The notes: generated by a model from the sequence alone, not told the origin. Shown: positions 46,129 through 55,493, counted from the stretch's first letter. The stretch: 64,000 nt of DNA from Bdellovibrio bacteriovorus (GCF_001592745.1 NZ_LUKD01000006.1:166120-230119), one strand, 5' to 3'. Numbers and translations: made by a program.

Positions 46129-46329
46129 AGCATCAGCGTTATGGAAATTCCACACGGCTCCTCTTCAAAATGCACTGAGAAATGTAAAACCTTAGAGGGT
46201 TCCAATCCAATCAAGAGCTATCTTTACTGATCGAGCGGCAATCAAGAGACCACTACGGTTTGTCCGAAGAATGGAGACGATCCGAGATCGATTGTGACTA
46301 CCCGAATGGGTCGAACAGCTCCGAGTCAG

Positions 46330-47514
46330 CTACGGCTTGCCAGGATTGATTGAGACCACTTCGGAAACCAAGGTTCCGATTTTGATTTTGGATTCGATAC
46401 GTAACACGTATTTTCTGTCGTCGTCGGACAACCAGATGAAGTTATCGCCGATAGGTTTGAACTTCCCTTTGAGGACGATATTGGGCTGAATCACGATCGC
46501 CTTCATGGGGCCCAGTTCAGTGTCGAGAACTTCACGGCGAATGGCTTTACCGGAAAAAACGAGATTTTCATTATCGTTGGCGACGCGGAAGGAATATTCT
46601 TTTCCAGTCTCCCATTGGAAGTTTCTCATGTAGTAGACGGCGCTGTACACATTCTGGGTGAATGGAAGAATGTCCCATTGTTGGCGCTTTTCTTCTTCTC
46701 CGTCTTCTTTAGTCACTTTCTTTTCCCAGAAAGTCGCGGTGTTCTTTTCGGTATCAAAAAGCATCTTGGCTTCGCGAAGTTGCTTCGACTCTTTGACATG
46801 CAATTGGAAAACACGCGGCACTAGGTCTTCAAAATCCACAAAAGTTTCTACGCGGTCATCAACGCTATAGAAACTATTGAACAACTTACTTGTTTTGATT
46901 TCGATAGCGAATGTATAGGACTTGCGATTATTCACCATCGCAAAGGGCTCAACTTTTAAACGAAGCTCACCTGCGGACACTTTGAAGTAGTGAACATCGT
47001 GCACGACTTCTTCACCCACGCGGAAGGGATCTTTCAATGGACGGCGGCTAGCGCCTTCAAATCCCACAGAGTCTTCAATGTCTGGCTGACGAGTCGCAGG
47101 AGCCTCTGCTTTTGCAGGTTCAGCCTTAGCAGACTTCGCAGATTTTGCTGAACTCTTCTTTGAGTCTTTTTTGGTAGAGACCGCAGACGCCGAAGCTGCT
47201 CCAGAGGAAGAAGCCTTCGATGAATTTGATTTTGTCGTAGCGCCTTTACTAGAAGACGCCGTAGACTTACTTGAAGATTTCTCGGGAGTCTTTGGAGCTG
47301 GAGCCGTGGTCACCGGAGCCGCCGCCGTTTCCGCCGGCTGAGTCGGATCCGCCGGTGCCGGAGCCGGTGCTTCTGGTTTTACAATCGAGACTGCGTTTTC
47401 GAACTCGTCGTTCTTTTTTAGATTCTCGGATTTTTCATACTTCAAAACCGAAGATGAACAAGAAGCCAAAAACATCACCGCAACGATTGATCCCAGAAGA
47501 TTTGGCACTTTCAC
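46330..47514 (-). CDS. DUF3108 lipoprotein with Ser/Lys/Ala-rich linker
   Basis: 394 residues. GTG at 47514 is preferred: AAGGA is six bases upstream and the upstream lpxL stop overlaps it as TAGTG, and it yields a tidy lipoprotein signal (VKVPNLLGSIVAVMFLASC, Cys19, next residue Ser). Residues about 60-160 are a low-complexity Ser/Lys/Ala/Pro linker, likely extended across the periplasm. The C-terminal 230 residues match DUF3108 (VGEEVVHDVHYFKVSAGELRLKVEP, then WLSDDDRKYVLRIES). The family is found with outer-membrane and lipid A genes; its role is unknown. It is last in the lpx operon. Confidence 0.82.
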   Translation of the reverse strand: MKVPNLLGSIVAVMFLASCSSSVLKYEKSENLKKNDEFENAVSIVKPEAPAPAPADPTQPAETAAAPVTTAPAPKTPEKSSSKSTASSSKGATTKSNSSKASSSGAASASAVSTKKDSKKSSAKSAKSAKAEPAKAEAPATRQPDIEDSVGFEGASRRPLKDPFRVGEEVVHDVHYFKVSAGELRLKVEPFAMVNNRKSYTFAIEIKTSKLFNSFYSVDDRVETFVDFEDLVPRVFQLHVKESKQLREAKMLFDTEKNTATFWEKKVTKEDGEEEKRQQWDILPFTQNVYSAVYYMRNFQWETGKEYSFRVANDNENLVFSGKAIRREVLDTELGPMKAIVIQPNIVLKGKFKPIGDNFIWLSDDDRKYVLRIESKIKIGTLVSEVVSINPGKP

Positions 47515-48395
47515 TAAAAATCCTTCCATCGACGATGCACCCACATCCATTGTTCAGGGTGCTTACGCACAATCTCTTCCAATTTGTTGTTGAAGGACTG
47601 TGTCAGGTTCAAGATAGTCTGATCTTTATCTTCGGACACACTTTGAGATGTGTCTATAGCTGGTTCAATAACTACATGCAGTTTTTTATCAGGGCCCTCG
47701 AAGGTGTAAATCGGCAGAACAGGAGCCTTCGTCTTTTGCGCAAACAGAGCTAGACCATAGGCGGTGCCCGTGCGTTTTCCGAAGAACGTCGTCGCGACTC
47801 CGTAAGGTTTTCCCATGTATTGATCTAACACGAACACCACTGCGGCATTTTTCTTAAGCGCTTTTAAAATCTCAAAAGCATTGTTCGGGCCGTGAGCGTC
47901 GATGTACTGAACACCTTTAGCTCCGCGAGTGGCAAACCACAAATCGTTGAACCACTGAGTTTTAAATTTCTTAGTGATGATGTAAGTCGGCTGACCTTTC
48001 ATGACCAGCGTGTTTGCCGCCAGGTCCCCGTTTCCTAAGTGCAACGTCAGGAAGAACATTCCCTTCCCACCGGCGCGGGCCTTTTCAATATTTTCCCAGC
48101 CTTCAAAAACGGCGTTCTTATCCAGCCATTTTTGCGACAAAGATGGGATGAAGAAAAATTCCCCGAAATTATAGCCCAAATTATAAACGGACTCGCGCCC
48201 GACCTTGAGTTTTTGTTCTTCACTCCATTCGGGGAAGGCGATCTGCAAATTATTCAGCACGATTTGTTTTCTAAAACCGAAGACATCAAACCAAAGAAAC
48301 CCTACCCATGAGCCCGATTTACGAAGCCAGGTGCGAGGAAACATCGAGCTAAAAAAGCTCATTACACTAACGAAGAATTTGACTAATAAGTTCAT
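47514..48395 (-). CDS. lpxL: LpxL/HtrB-type lipid A late acyltransferase
   Basis: 293 residues with an N-terminal membrane anchor. The catalytic His-x4-Asp is HLGNGD near residue 119, and LDQYMGKPYGVATTFFGKRTGTAYGLALFA is the acyltransferase core. It adds a secondary acyl chain to Kdo-lipid IVA at the inner membrane. It overlaps lpxK by 29 bases and precedes the DUF3108 gene with overlapping stop and start, so all are one operon. Confidence 0.9.
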   Translation of the reverse strand: MNLLVKFFVSVMSFFSSMFPRTWLRKSGSWVGFLWFDVFGFRKQIVLNNLQIAFPEWSEEQKLKVGRESVYNLGYNFGEFFFIPSLSQKWLDKNAVFEGWENIEKARAGGKGMFFLTLHLGNGDLAANTLVMKGQPTYIITKKFKTQWFNDLWFATRGAKGVQYIDAHGPNNAFEILKALKKNAAVVFVLDQYMGKPYGVATTFFGKRTGTAYGLALFAQKTKAPVLPIYTFEGPDKKLHVVIEPAIDTSQSVSEDKDQTILNLTQSFNNKLEEIVRKHPEQWMWVHRRWKDF

Positions 48396-49386
48396 GAAGA
48401 CGTCCCTTCTTTCCCTGCTCGGCCACCTCTAAAGAGGCGCTCCATAGCAGCGAGGAGTCTGAGAAAAGCTGGCGCAGTTTCACCGCGTCCTTTTCGGTCG
48501 TGATAAGATAATCAGCCTTGGATTTGCGGAACTCATCTTCAATGCGTGCCACATCGGCTGCCGTATACTGATGATGATCTCGGTAGTGCAGACTTTTTTT
48601 AGAAACCTCTCCGATATTTCTCATCATTTTTTCAAAAACATCCGGACGAGCGATCGCCGACACCAGGAATAAGGATTTTCCTTGAAGTTCTTCGCGAGCG
48701 ATCACCGCTTTGGTAGCGACATTTTTCAGATGATTGATTTGATAACCAAGATAAAGAACTTCTTTATCTTTAGGCAGGCGGCTTTCCAGAACTTTCAAAT
48801 CGGCATCGGGAGCCAAATTGCATTTGGAAAGAACCAAGACATCTGCTCGGTCCACTCCCGCCCAAGATTCACGGGCACGGCCTTCTGGAAGAACCGCGTA
48901 ATTTTCGATATTTTCTGTCGCATCCAAAATCACGATATTGAGATCGCGATGCAATTTGCGATGTTGAAAACCGTCATCGACAATAAGTAAATCGAACTGG
49001 TCTTTGCTGACAGCGTACTTCGCCGTCTGCCATTTACTGGGGCCCACAAAGACAGCCACTTGAGGATTGGCTTGAGCAAGCAGAACCGGCTCATCACCGT
49101 AATAACGTGCTGCAAACGGATGACCGACATCCACTTGCGACGGGCTTTCGACATCCGCACGATAAGACCGACTGATGACAGCCACCTTTTTCCCTTCAGC
49201 GACCAGAGCTTTTAAGCAATAGTCGGTGATAGGCGTTTTTCCTGTGCCCCCGACTGTCAGATTTCCGATACTCACCACAGGGACCGGTGCTTTGTAGACA
49301 CTGATCACTCCACGGCTGTACAGAGAGTTTTTGACTCCGACAACTTGGTTATACAGAAAAGAAAAAGGCTTTAAGTAATACTTCAT
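48367..49386 (-). CDS. lpxK: LpxK, tetraacyldisaccharide 4'-kinase
   Basis: 339 residues, typical length. Starts with a membrane-anchoring segment (MKYYLKPFSFLYNQV), then VSIGNLTVGGTGKTPITDYC with the Walker A loop, DLLIVDDGFQHRKLHRDLNIVILDA, and YLITTEKDAVKLRQL near the C-terminus. It phosphorylates the 4' position of the lipid A disaccharide precursor. ATG overlaps the lpxB stop as ATGA. Presence of the kinase is notable if, as published for B. bacteriovorus, mature lipid A lacks phosphate. Confidence 0.95.
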   Translation of the reverse strand: MKYYLKPFSFLYNQVVGVKNSLYSRGVISVYKAPVPVVSIGNLTVGGTGKTPITDYCLKALVAEGKKVAVISRSYRADVESPSQVDVGHPFAARYYGDEPVLLAQANPQVAVFVGPSKWQTAKYAVSKDQFDLLIVDDGFQHRKLHRDLNIVILDATENIENYAVLPEGRARESWAGVDRADVLVLSKCNLAPDADLKVLESRLPKDKEVLYLGYQINHLKNVATKAVIAREELQGKSLFLVSAIARPDVFEKMMRNIGEVSKKSLHYRDHHQYTAADVARIEDEFRKSKADYLITTEKDAVKLRQLFSDSSLLWSASLEVAEQGKKGRLHELISQILR

Positions 49387-50534
49387 TTTGTTAAATATTT
49401 ATCCAATGCTTTCACAACACGCTGAGTGGCTCCGCGGTCGCCAAGATATTTTCTAAGCTCTTCCAAGTCATGAATGACCTGCGCTTTGTAAGCAGGATCC
49501 ACGATATATTTTTCTAACAAAGAAGCCAGATGTTCTGGATTTACTTCCGATTGGAATCTTTCCGGCACGGCTTCTTTGTTCAAAATCAAATTCACGAGAC
49601 CGAAATACTTCGTTCCGCGCACCACGAGTTTGGCGAAAACTCCCGTCAGCCATTTCATGCGATACATGATGACCATCGGTTTTTTCAAAATACCCACTTG
49701 CAGTGTCGCTGTTCCCGAAGCCACGAGCATCATGTCCACAAGATGAATCATACGGAAAGGTTCGTCCTTCAAAAGCACGTAAGGCAGACGGAAGTCTTCC
49801 AGGTACTCTTGCATTTTTTCTTTCGTGAACGTCGGAGCCGTCAAGATCACGACTTTCAGGTTCGGATATTTTTTAGCAAGCACACGGGCTGTATCCAACT
49901 GAATTTGAAAGTGCTGTTTTAATTCTAAACGACGGCTTCCCGGCATCAGACCCAAAACGATTTCATCATCACGGATACCACACTGATTGCGATGAATTTT
50001 GAGATACTCTTTGTCGTTAAGAAGTTTGTCATCAAGCTCATCCAATAGAGGATGCCCTACGAACTCAACCGGAACACCGTGCTCTTCATAGAACGGAACT
50101 TCAAATGGAAAAAGAACGAAGACTTCTTTGCAGTACTTCTTGATCGTCTTTACACGACCTTTGCGCCACGCCCACACTTGCGGAGAGATATAGTACACAA
50201 CCGGAATGCCCATCGCATGAAGCTTTTTAGAAAGCATCAAGTTGAACTCTGGGTAATCCATCACGATGGCGACTTTAGGACGACGTTTTTCAGCTTCGGC
50301 GACAAGGCTATCAAAAACACCTTTGAGGTGGCTGTATTGAGCGATGATTTCTGCCGCCCCTACGACTGCCATCTCTTCCGATTTTCCTAAACGTTCAAAG
50401 CCAATGTTTTCCATGTCCTGACTGCCGACACCGAAAGCATGAATATGACGTCCCTGCTTTTTCCAAGCTTCGAGAATTCTTTGAGCATAGGTGACGCTAG
50501 AGGCTTCCGCCGCGACAAACAGAACCTGATCCAT
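49383..50534 (-). CDS. lpxB: LpxB, lipid A disaccharide synthase
   Basis: 383 residues, GT19 family. Signatures: VAAEASSVTYAQRILEAW, AIVMDYPEFNLMLSKKLHA, PVVYYISPQVWAWRKGRVKTIK, GLMPGSRRLELK, ASGTATLQVGILKKPMVIMYRM. It condenses UDP-diacyl-glucosamine with lipid X, releasing UDP. The ATG shares a base with the stop of the upstream oxidoreductase, implying coupling. Peripheral membrane protein. Confidence 0.96.
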   Translation of the reverse strand: MDQVLFVAAEASSVTYAQRILEAWKKQGRHIHAFGVGSQDMENIGFERLGKSEEMAVVGAAEIIAQYSHLKGVFDSLVAEAEKRRPKVAIVMDYPEFNLMLSKKLHAMGIPVVYYISPQVWAWRKGRVKTIKKYCKEVFVLFPFEVPFYEEHGVPVEFVGHPLLDELDDKLLNDKEYLKIHRNQCGIRDDEIVLGLMPGSRRLELKQHFQIQLDTARVLAKKYPNLKVVILTAPTFTKEKMQEYLEDFRLPYVLLKDEPFRMIHLVDMMLVASGTATLQVGILKKPMVIMYRMKWLTGVFAKLVVRGTKYFGLVNLILNKEAVPERFQSEVNPEHLASLLEKYIVDPAYKAQVIHDLEELRKYLGDRGATQRVVKALDKYLTK

Positions 50535-51466
50535 TAGCCCTCGATCATTCTTTGCACGTCTTCAATTGCTTTTAAAGCAACCAGACCATCGACTCCTGTA
50601 ACCACAGGTTTTTTATTATTGATAACAGCATCGACAAAGGCGTCGGTTTCTTTTTGAAGAGCATCCGCTTTTTCTAAAGTCCACTTCGTGTACTTTACAA
50701 GTTCGTCTCCGCCGGGTCCCTTTTCGCCTTTTTCAAGCTCATGAACTCCCGTGTTGGCGAATAGAGTGAAATCGTCTTCGATCACACGCACGGATCTAGT
50801 CATCGTCGAAGAAACACGGCTGACGTTGATCACGCCCACCACACCGTTTTTCATCTTGATAGTTACCGAGGCCGTGTCGAGTTCTTTGGAAACAAGTTTA
50901 GAACCCGTTCCAATCATAGATTCAATTTCGCTTGTACCGCTTAAGAAGAACAACATGTCGATATCGTGAATCATCAGGTCATGCAACACACTGACATCGG
51001 CGCCGCGCGCTTTGTAAGTCGCCATGCGAGTCAGTTCGATCAAACGCGGTTTTTTAAGATTTTTCTTCACTTCCACCACAGAAGGATTGAACCGTTCGAT
51101 GTGACCCACAGCTAATTTCAAATTATTTTTTTCTGCTAAAGCCACAAGCTCTTCGGCTTGAGGTACTGTCGCCGTGATTGGTTTTTCAACATTCACGTGC
51201 ACGCCGTTTTGCAAAAACATTTTTGCCACTTCGTAGTGACTTAAGGTGCTAGCAGCTACAGTCACCAGATCTACTTGTCCAAGCAAATCTTGCGGACGAT
51301 GAAAGCTTTTAACTCCCAACTCTGCCGCAATCTTATCTGCTTGTGCGGGGAAGTGATCACAGACTCCCACAAGTTCGACGTGGGGATTGTTTTTATATTT
51401 CTGAGCGTGAAAATTACCTAAGTAACCCACGCCGATCACAGCGGCACGCAATTTCTGACTAGTCAT
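50534..51466 (-). CDS. gnnA: Gfo/Idh/MocA oxidoreductase, probably GnnA-like
   Basis: 310 residues. N-terminal Rossmann fold AAVIGVGYLGNFHAQKYK and EKPITATVPQAEELVALA (family lysine motif), then GHIERFNPSVVEV; this last is the catalytic His region. Position between lpxA and lpxB is where GnnA is found in organisms with 2,3-diamino-glucose lipid A (known from Acidithiobacillus and Leptospira). GnnA oxidises UDP-GlcNAc at C3 before the transaminase GnnB acts. No gnnB lies in the window. Assignment to GnnA is inference from context; another UDP-sugar oxidoreductase is possible. Confidence 0.7.
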   Translation of the reverse strand: MTSQKLRAAVIGVGYLGNFHAQKYKNNPHVELVGVCDHFPAQADKIAAELGVKSFHRPQDLLGQVDLVTVAASTLSHYEVAKMFLQNGVHVNVEKPITATVPQAEELVALAEKNNLKLAVGHIERFNPSVVEVKKNLKKPRLIELTRMATYKARGADVSVLHDLMIHDIDMLFFLSGTSEIESMIGTGSKLVSKELDTASVTIKMKNGVVGVINVSRVSSTMTRSVRVIEDDFTLFANTGVHELEKGEKGPGGDELVKYTKWTLEKADALQKETDAFVDAVINNKKPVVTGVDGLVALKAIEDVQRMIEG

Positions 51467-52283
51467 CGTCCTGCCATCCTTTAGGGCTTCTATCTACAGC
51501 AATACCGCGTTTCGAAGACTTAATGAAGTTGATGAAGTATTCAATGTTAGGACTCATAACGCATTCTTGTTTGATACGCTCGATACCTTCGTCCACCGTG
51601 TGAGATCCCATAATGATGATACGAATGGCTTTGTGGACATTCGCGACTTCTTCACGTGGGAAGCCTTTACGAGAAAGACCGATCTTATTTGTCGCACGGA
51701 TCGTCGCGTAGTTACCTTGCGCGCGAGAGAACGGAAGAATGTCTTTGTTCACAATCGAAGAACCCGCGATGAAAGCACCACGACCGACTTTTGTGAACTG
51801 GTTCAGAGCGGAAACCCCACCGATAGTTACGTTTTCTTCGATTTCACAGTGACCACCCAAGTGGCAACCATTCACGATCACCACATTGTTCGCGATATGA
51901 CAGTCATGCCCGATGTGCGTGTAAGCCATCAAAAGACAGTTGTCGCCAATGGAAGTGACGCCGCCACCTTTAGGAGTTCCGATATTCACCGTTGTGAATT
52001 CACGGAAGGTGTTATTTTTTCCGATAACCAATTTTGTCGGTTCGCCTTTGTAAGAAACGTCTTGTGGCGGACCACCGATAACGGCACCTGGAGAGAAGTG
52101 ATTGTTTTCGCCGATTTCCAGAATACCGTGGCGAGAACCCAAGGTCACATGACCTTCTACTAACGTGCCTTTACCAATTTTAACTTTACCTTGAATCAAG
52201 CAGTAAGGACCGATTTCAACATCGTCTGCTATTTCAGCTTCGGGAGAGATGACACTGCTTGGATGAACTTTATAATTTGCCAT
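51459..52283 (-). CDS. lpxA: LpxA, UDP-GlcNAc acyltransferase
   Basis: 274 residues, left-handed beta-helix of hexapeptide repeats (VSPEAEIADDVEIGPYC pattern). The catalytic region is YTHIGHDCHIANNVVI, conserving the His of the AHIAHDC motif. The usual VHQF reads LNQF (His to Asn), AQGNHAT reads AQGNYAT, and NxxGLxRRGF is kept (GLSRKGF). It transfers a 3-hydroxyacyl chain from acyl-carrier protein to the sugar. The downstream GnnA-like gene overlaps its end by eight bases and suggests an amino-sugar substrate. Confidence 0.94.
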   Translation of the reverse strand: MANYKVHPSSVISPEAEIADDVEIGPYCLIQGKVKIGKGTLVEGHVTLGSRHGILEIGENNHFSPGAVIGGPPQDVSYKGEPTKLVIGKNNTFREFTTVNIGTPKGGGVTSIGDNCLLMAYTHIGHDCHIANNVVIVNGCHLGGHCEIEENVTIGGVSALNQFTKVGRGAFIAGSSIVNKDILPFSRAQGNYATIRATNKIGLSRKGFPREEVANVHKAIRIIIMGSHTVDEGIERIKQECVMSPNIEYFINFIKSSKRGIAVDRSPKGWQDDD

Positions 52284-52303
52284 GAGTACTTTACCTTAAA
52301 CTA

Positions 52304-52327
52304 GAAAGGGCCTTTGCAGGCCCTTTC
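52304..52327 (-). terminator. hairpin between ompH/skp and lpxA
   Basis: Nine-base stem GAAAGGGCC / GGCCCTTTC with a six-base loop. On the minus strand the T run after it is weak, so it may only attenuate transcription from the bamA promoter into the lpx genes. Confidence 0.55.
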
Positions 52328-52342
52328 GTTTTTATCCGAGAT

Positions 52343-52843
52343 CTACTTTTCTTTTTCGAAGGCCGCGATCACTTCTTGTGTTAAATCCGCCTCAGGTGTT
52401 GCATAAAGCACCATCTGAGAGTTCTCAATCACCATTGTGTAGCCTTTGTCTTTCGCGATTTTAGCGATGACTTTTTTCATTTTTTCCAAGATAGGAGCTG
52501 TGAGTTCACGCTCTTTCTTTTGGATTTCAACTTGGCTTTTGCCAACAACATCACGGTACTTCAACATTTCTTCTTGGAATTCCGCTTGTTTTTTACCTAG
52601 AGCATCTTCAGAAAGAACAGACTTTTTCTTTTCCAAGTCTTCGCCCATTTTCTTCAAATCAGCTTCTTTCTTCTCGAGTTCTTTTTTCTTTTTATTGAAC
52701 TCGCCTTCAAGTTCCGTTTTTGCTTTCTTACCTGCAGAAGTAGATTGAATAGCTTTTTGCATATCCACGTAACCTACTTTTGCTTCCGCGTGTGCGAAGG
52801 ATGCCGTCATAAGCATGCTTAGCACGATCAACATTTTTTTCAT
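52343..52843 (-). CDS. skp: OmpH/Skp-family periplasmic chaperone
   Basis: 166 residues from the second Met (the first, three bases earlier, is equally possible). Signal peptide MKKMLIVLSMLMTASFAHA, then KVGYVDMQKAIQSTSAGKKAK, a long lysine/glutamate coiled coil (residues about 45-120) and a C-terminal TMVIENSQMVLYATPEADLT. Skp trimers bind unfolded outer-membrane proteins in the periplasm and deliver them to BamA, which is encoded just upstream. Confidence 0.92.
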   Translation of the reverse strand: MKKMLIVLSMLMTASFAHAEAKVGYVDMQKAIQSTSAGKKAKTELEGEFNKKKKELEKKEADLKKMGEDLEKKKSVLSEDALGKKQAEFQEEMLKYRDVVGKSQVEIQKKERELTAPILEKMKKVIAKIAKDKGYTMVIENSQMVLYATPEADLTQEVIAAFEKEK

Positions 52844-52949
52844 CAATCCTCCTTAAAGGTTTAAAACTAAATTCTTTGTTACTCTCTGCGAGGCCGAGCT
52901 AGTCCAGTCTCCGCGCCAGAGGCGCTACGACCTCCTGCGCGTTCGCGCG

Positions 52950-55343
52950 CTAGAAACTAGGCCCGATCGAGAACTCGAACACTGTTGCGTCGTGGTAGAG
53001 CGGATCGCGGTTCAGTGGGAAGCCCCATTCGAAACGCAAGACCCCGATCGGAGAGTACCAGCGGATACCGAAGCCAACGTCTGCGTAGAAATTATCCTCT
53101 GATAGGATATCATCCGCAGCACCGACGTCGAAGAATCCAGCACCCATGATGCCAGCATCTTTAACTAAAGGGAACTGTAATTCCGTCTGGTACATCGCCT
53201 GTTGAGTACCACCGTAGAAACGCATCGCACGTTTTGTGGCTTCTTCGTCACTAATACCTGGGTTGTCCGCGATAATCTTAGCTTTGATCTTGTTGGATAG
53301 TTTCATTTTTCCCACACGGTACGAACGGTAACCACGCAGAGAATAAGGACCACCAAGAAGATACAATTCACTGAACGGCACGTCTTGGCCTTCTAAAGAA
53401 TCAATGCGCGCGTAACTGATGTTATTTCGCCACACCACATCCCAGAACAGGTTTTTGTAGTAGCGGAAATTCGTGTTCATGCGAGTGAATTTCAAGTCTC
53501 CACCTAGACCTGCGTACTCATAAGACGCACTCGCATACATCCCTTTCGTCGGCATTTGACGGTCGTTACGAGTGTCATAATCAATCGTTGCCGTGATAGA
53601 GCTAGTGACACCCGATGCTGTTTCTAGAGGGAATAAATCGCGGTCCGTTAAAGACTGCTCTTCACTATCGAATTTTTCTTCCAGCTGAGTATCATCGTAT
53701 TTGTAGCGCAAGTATCCACGCGTGAACTCGGCCAACGGGTGACCGAAACGGATGGCTCCACCGGTGTGTTTTTCATCGTAGTCGGCACGTGCGGAGTTGG
53801 CACTTTGATAAAGGTCTCCACCGACAGACCAAAGAGTGTCGTTGAAGTAAGGCTCGGTGAAAGAAAGACTGTAATAGCTTCCTGTATTACTTAGGTTCAA
53901 AGACGCACCTAAGTTTTGTCCTTTACCCAAGAAGTTCGCCTGATTGATCGAACCTTGCAAAGTGAAACCTTGTGATGTTCCGTAACCAGCACCCAATTGA
54001 ATTTGTCCGGTGTTTCTTTCTTTCACGGCGATGTCGACATTCATCACTTCTGTGCGCTCTGGATCGATCGAAGTTTTGAAGTTCACTTCTTCGAAGTATC
54101 CCAAGCGTTGGATGTTTTCCAAAGACTGACGACGGCGTGTTTCGTTGTAAAGCTCCCCTTCGTGGATTTTTAATTCACGACGGATGACTTTATCGCGCGT
54201 CTTGGAGTTTCCGATCATGTTGATTTTGCCGAAGTAAACTTTAGATCCCTTGTCGAATTCAAAGATCAAATTCACTTTACGTTCTTTAGCATTAAACGCC
54301 GTACGAGGAATCACGTTGGCATAGGCATAACCTAGATCACCGTATTTCGCCGTCAACTCACTGATGTCTTTTTGAAGAACATCGTAAGCAAAGACGCCGT
54401 TGTCATCGATCTTGATCGCTTCATAAAGCTCTTGTTTTGGGAACAAGATGTCGCCAGCAAAATCGACTTCACCAACATCGTACTGCTCGCCCTCTTCGAT
54501 ACGGATGGTGATGTAGATGTTCTTTTTATCTGGAGTCACCGTCACTTGGGGACGGTCGACTTTGGCTTGCACGTAACCTTGATTCCAGTAAAGGAAGCGA
54601 AGGATTTGCACGTCACGCTCGAACATCTCTTGTTTGTATTGACCAGAACCAGAAAGTCCCGAGAAGAATCCGCCCTCTTGGGTGAGCATTTTTGATTTCA
54701 ACTGGCCATCACCCAAGGCTTGATTTCCCAGGAACGTGATCTTTTTTACTTTTACTTTGTCGTTTTCACGAATCTTAAACACCAAACGAACGGTTTCGTC
54801 TTTGTTGATGTTTTGTACTTCAGCTTCGATTTTTGCTAAGAAGTAACCCTTGTCTTCGTAAAGCTTTTGGATTTTTTCAACGGCTTCTTTTACTTTCGCC
54901 ATATTCAAAAGCTGGTAGGGCTTAATTCCTGTCGCGTCGGCGATGTCTTCTGATTTTACTTCGCTATTACCTTCATAGGTGATTTCGACGACGGATGGTT
55001 TTTCTAAAACTTTATATGTCAGAGTGACGTCTTTACCAGAAACTTGGCGGTCCACTTCGATGTCGTTAAAAAATCCTAGTTTAAAAAGAGCTTCGACGTC
55101 TTCGCGCAGGCTGAGTGCAGAATACTCTCCGCCCACTTTGGAAGTGATCTTGGTTAGAATCGCATCCTTTTCGATTTTACGATTTCCAGTGACTTCAATA
55201 TTTTTGATCGTCAGACCTGAAGAAACTGGAGCTGCCGCTTGCACGGGAGCTTTAGAATTTTTAGCGGTTTTCTTCTTAGCTGGGGCTGCCCAAACCGTCG
55301 AAGATAACGAAGTGATTAACAATGCACAAAGAAGCTTACTCAA
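52950..55343 (-). CDS. bamA: BamA, outer-membrane protein assembly factor
   Basis: 797 residues: signal peptide (MSKLLCALLITSLSSTVWA), a Lys/Ala/Pro-rich linker, five POTRA domains (about 45-430, e.g. ITKIEVTGNRKIEKDAILTK-type starts), and a C-terminal barrel with the VRGY/LRGYRSY loop motif (LLGGPYSLRGYRSYRVG) and terminal Phe. It inserts beta-barrel proteins in the outer membrane. The gene leads the bamA-skp-lpx block and has a strong promoter at 55413-55441. Confidence 0.96.
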   Translation of the reverse strand: MSKLLCALLITSLSSTVWAAPAKKKTAKNSKAPVQAAAPVSSGLTIKNIEVTGNRKIEKDAILTKITSKVGGEYSALSLREDVEALFKLGFFNDIEVDRQVSGKDVTLTYKVLEKPSVVEITYEGNSEVKSEDIADATGIKPYQLLNMAKVKEAVEKIQKLYEDKGYFLAKIEAEVQNINKDETVRLVFKIRENDKVKVKKITFLGNQALGDGQLKSKMLTQEGGFFSGLSGSGQYKQEMFERDVQILRFLYWNQGYVQAKVDRPQVTVTPDKKNIYITIRIEEGEQYDVGEVDFAGDILFPKQELYEAIKIDDNGVFAYDVLQKDISELTAKYGDLGYAYANVIPRTAFNAKERKVNLIFEFDKGSKVYFGKINMIGNSKTRDKVIRRELKIHEGELYNETRRRQSLENIQRLGYFEEVNFKTSIDPERTEVMNVDIAVKERNTGQIQLGAGYGTSQGFTLQGSINQANFLGKGQNLGASLNLSNTGSYYSLSFTEPYFNDTLWSVGGDLYQSANSARADYDEKHTGGAIRFGHPLAEFTRGYLRYKYDDTQLEEKFDSEEQSLTDRDLFPLETASGVTSSITATIDYDTRNDRQMPTKGMYASASYEYAGLGGDLKFTRMNTNFRYYKNLFWDVVWRNNISYARIDSLEGQDVPFSELYLLGGPYSLRGYRSYRVGKMKLSNKIKAKIIADNPGISDEEATKRAMRFYGGTQQAMYQTELQFPLVKDAGIMGAGFFDVGAADDILSEDNFYADVGFGIRWYSPIGVLRFEWGFPLNRDPLYHDATVFEFSIGPSF

Positions 55344-55412
55344 AGTCTATTCCCCGCCAGGCGTTTTTCGAAAATCTATAAGATTTCTGCGTACTTACAA
55401 ATTTATTGGGGA

Positions 55413-55441
55413 ATCGTAACTTAAGACCAAGGTCCTGTCAA
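55413..55441 (-). promoter_or_regulatory. sigma-70-type promoter of bamA
   Basis: On the minus strand a perfect TTGACA (55436-55441) is followed by a 17-base spacer and TACGAT (55413-55418), about 70 bases before the bamA start codon. Confidence 0.7.
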
Positions 55442-55452
55442 AGAAGACGCGC

Positions 55453-55474
55453 CGCGCTTCCAAGGAAAAGCGCG
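55453..55474 (-). terminator. hairpin terminator after lolD
   Basis: Seven-base GC-rich stem CGCGCTT / AAGCGCG with an eight-base loop, 20-40 bases after the lolD stop; the T tail is weak (TCTTCTTT, after GGCGCG). Confidence 0.55.
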
Positions 55475-55493
55475 CAGTTAGGCGCCTCCGCAC

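Noticed and set aside
51567..52163. 198-residue frame opposite lpxA
   Set aside because: Shadow of the hexapeptide-repeat gene, which is certain.
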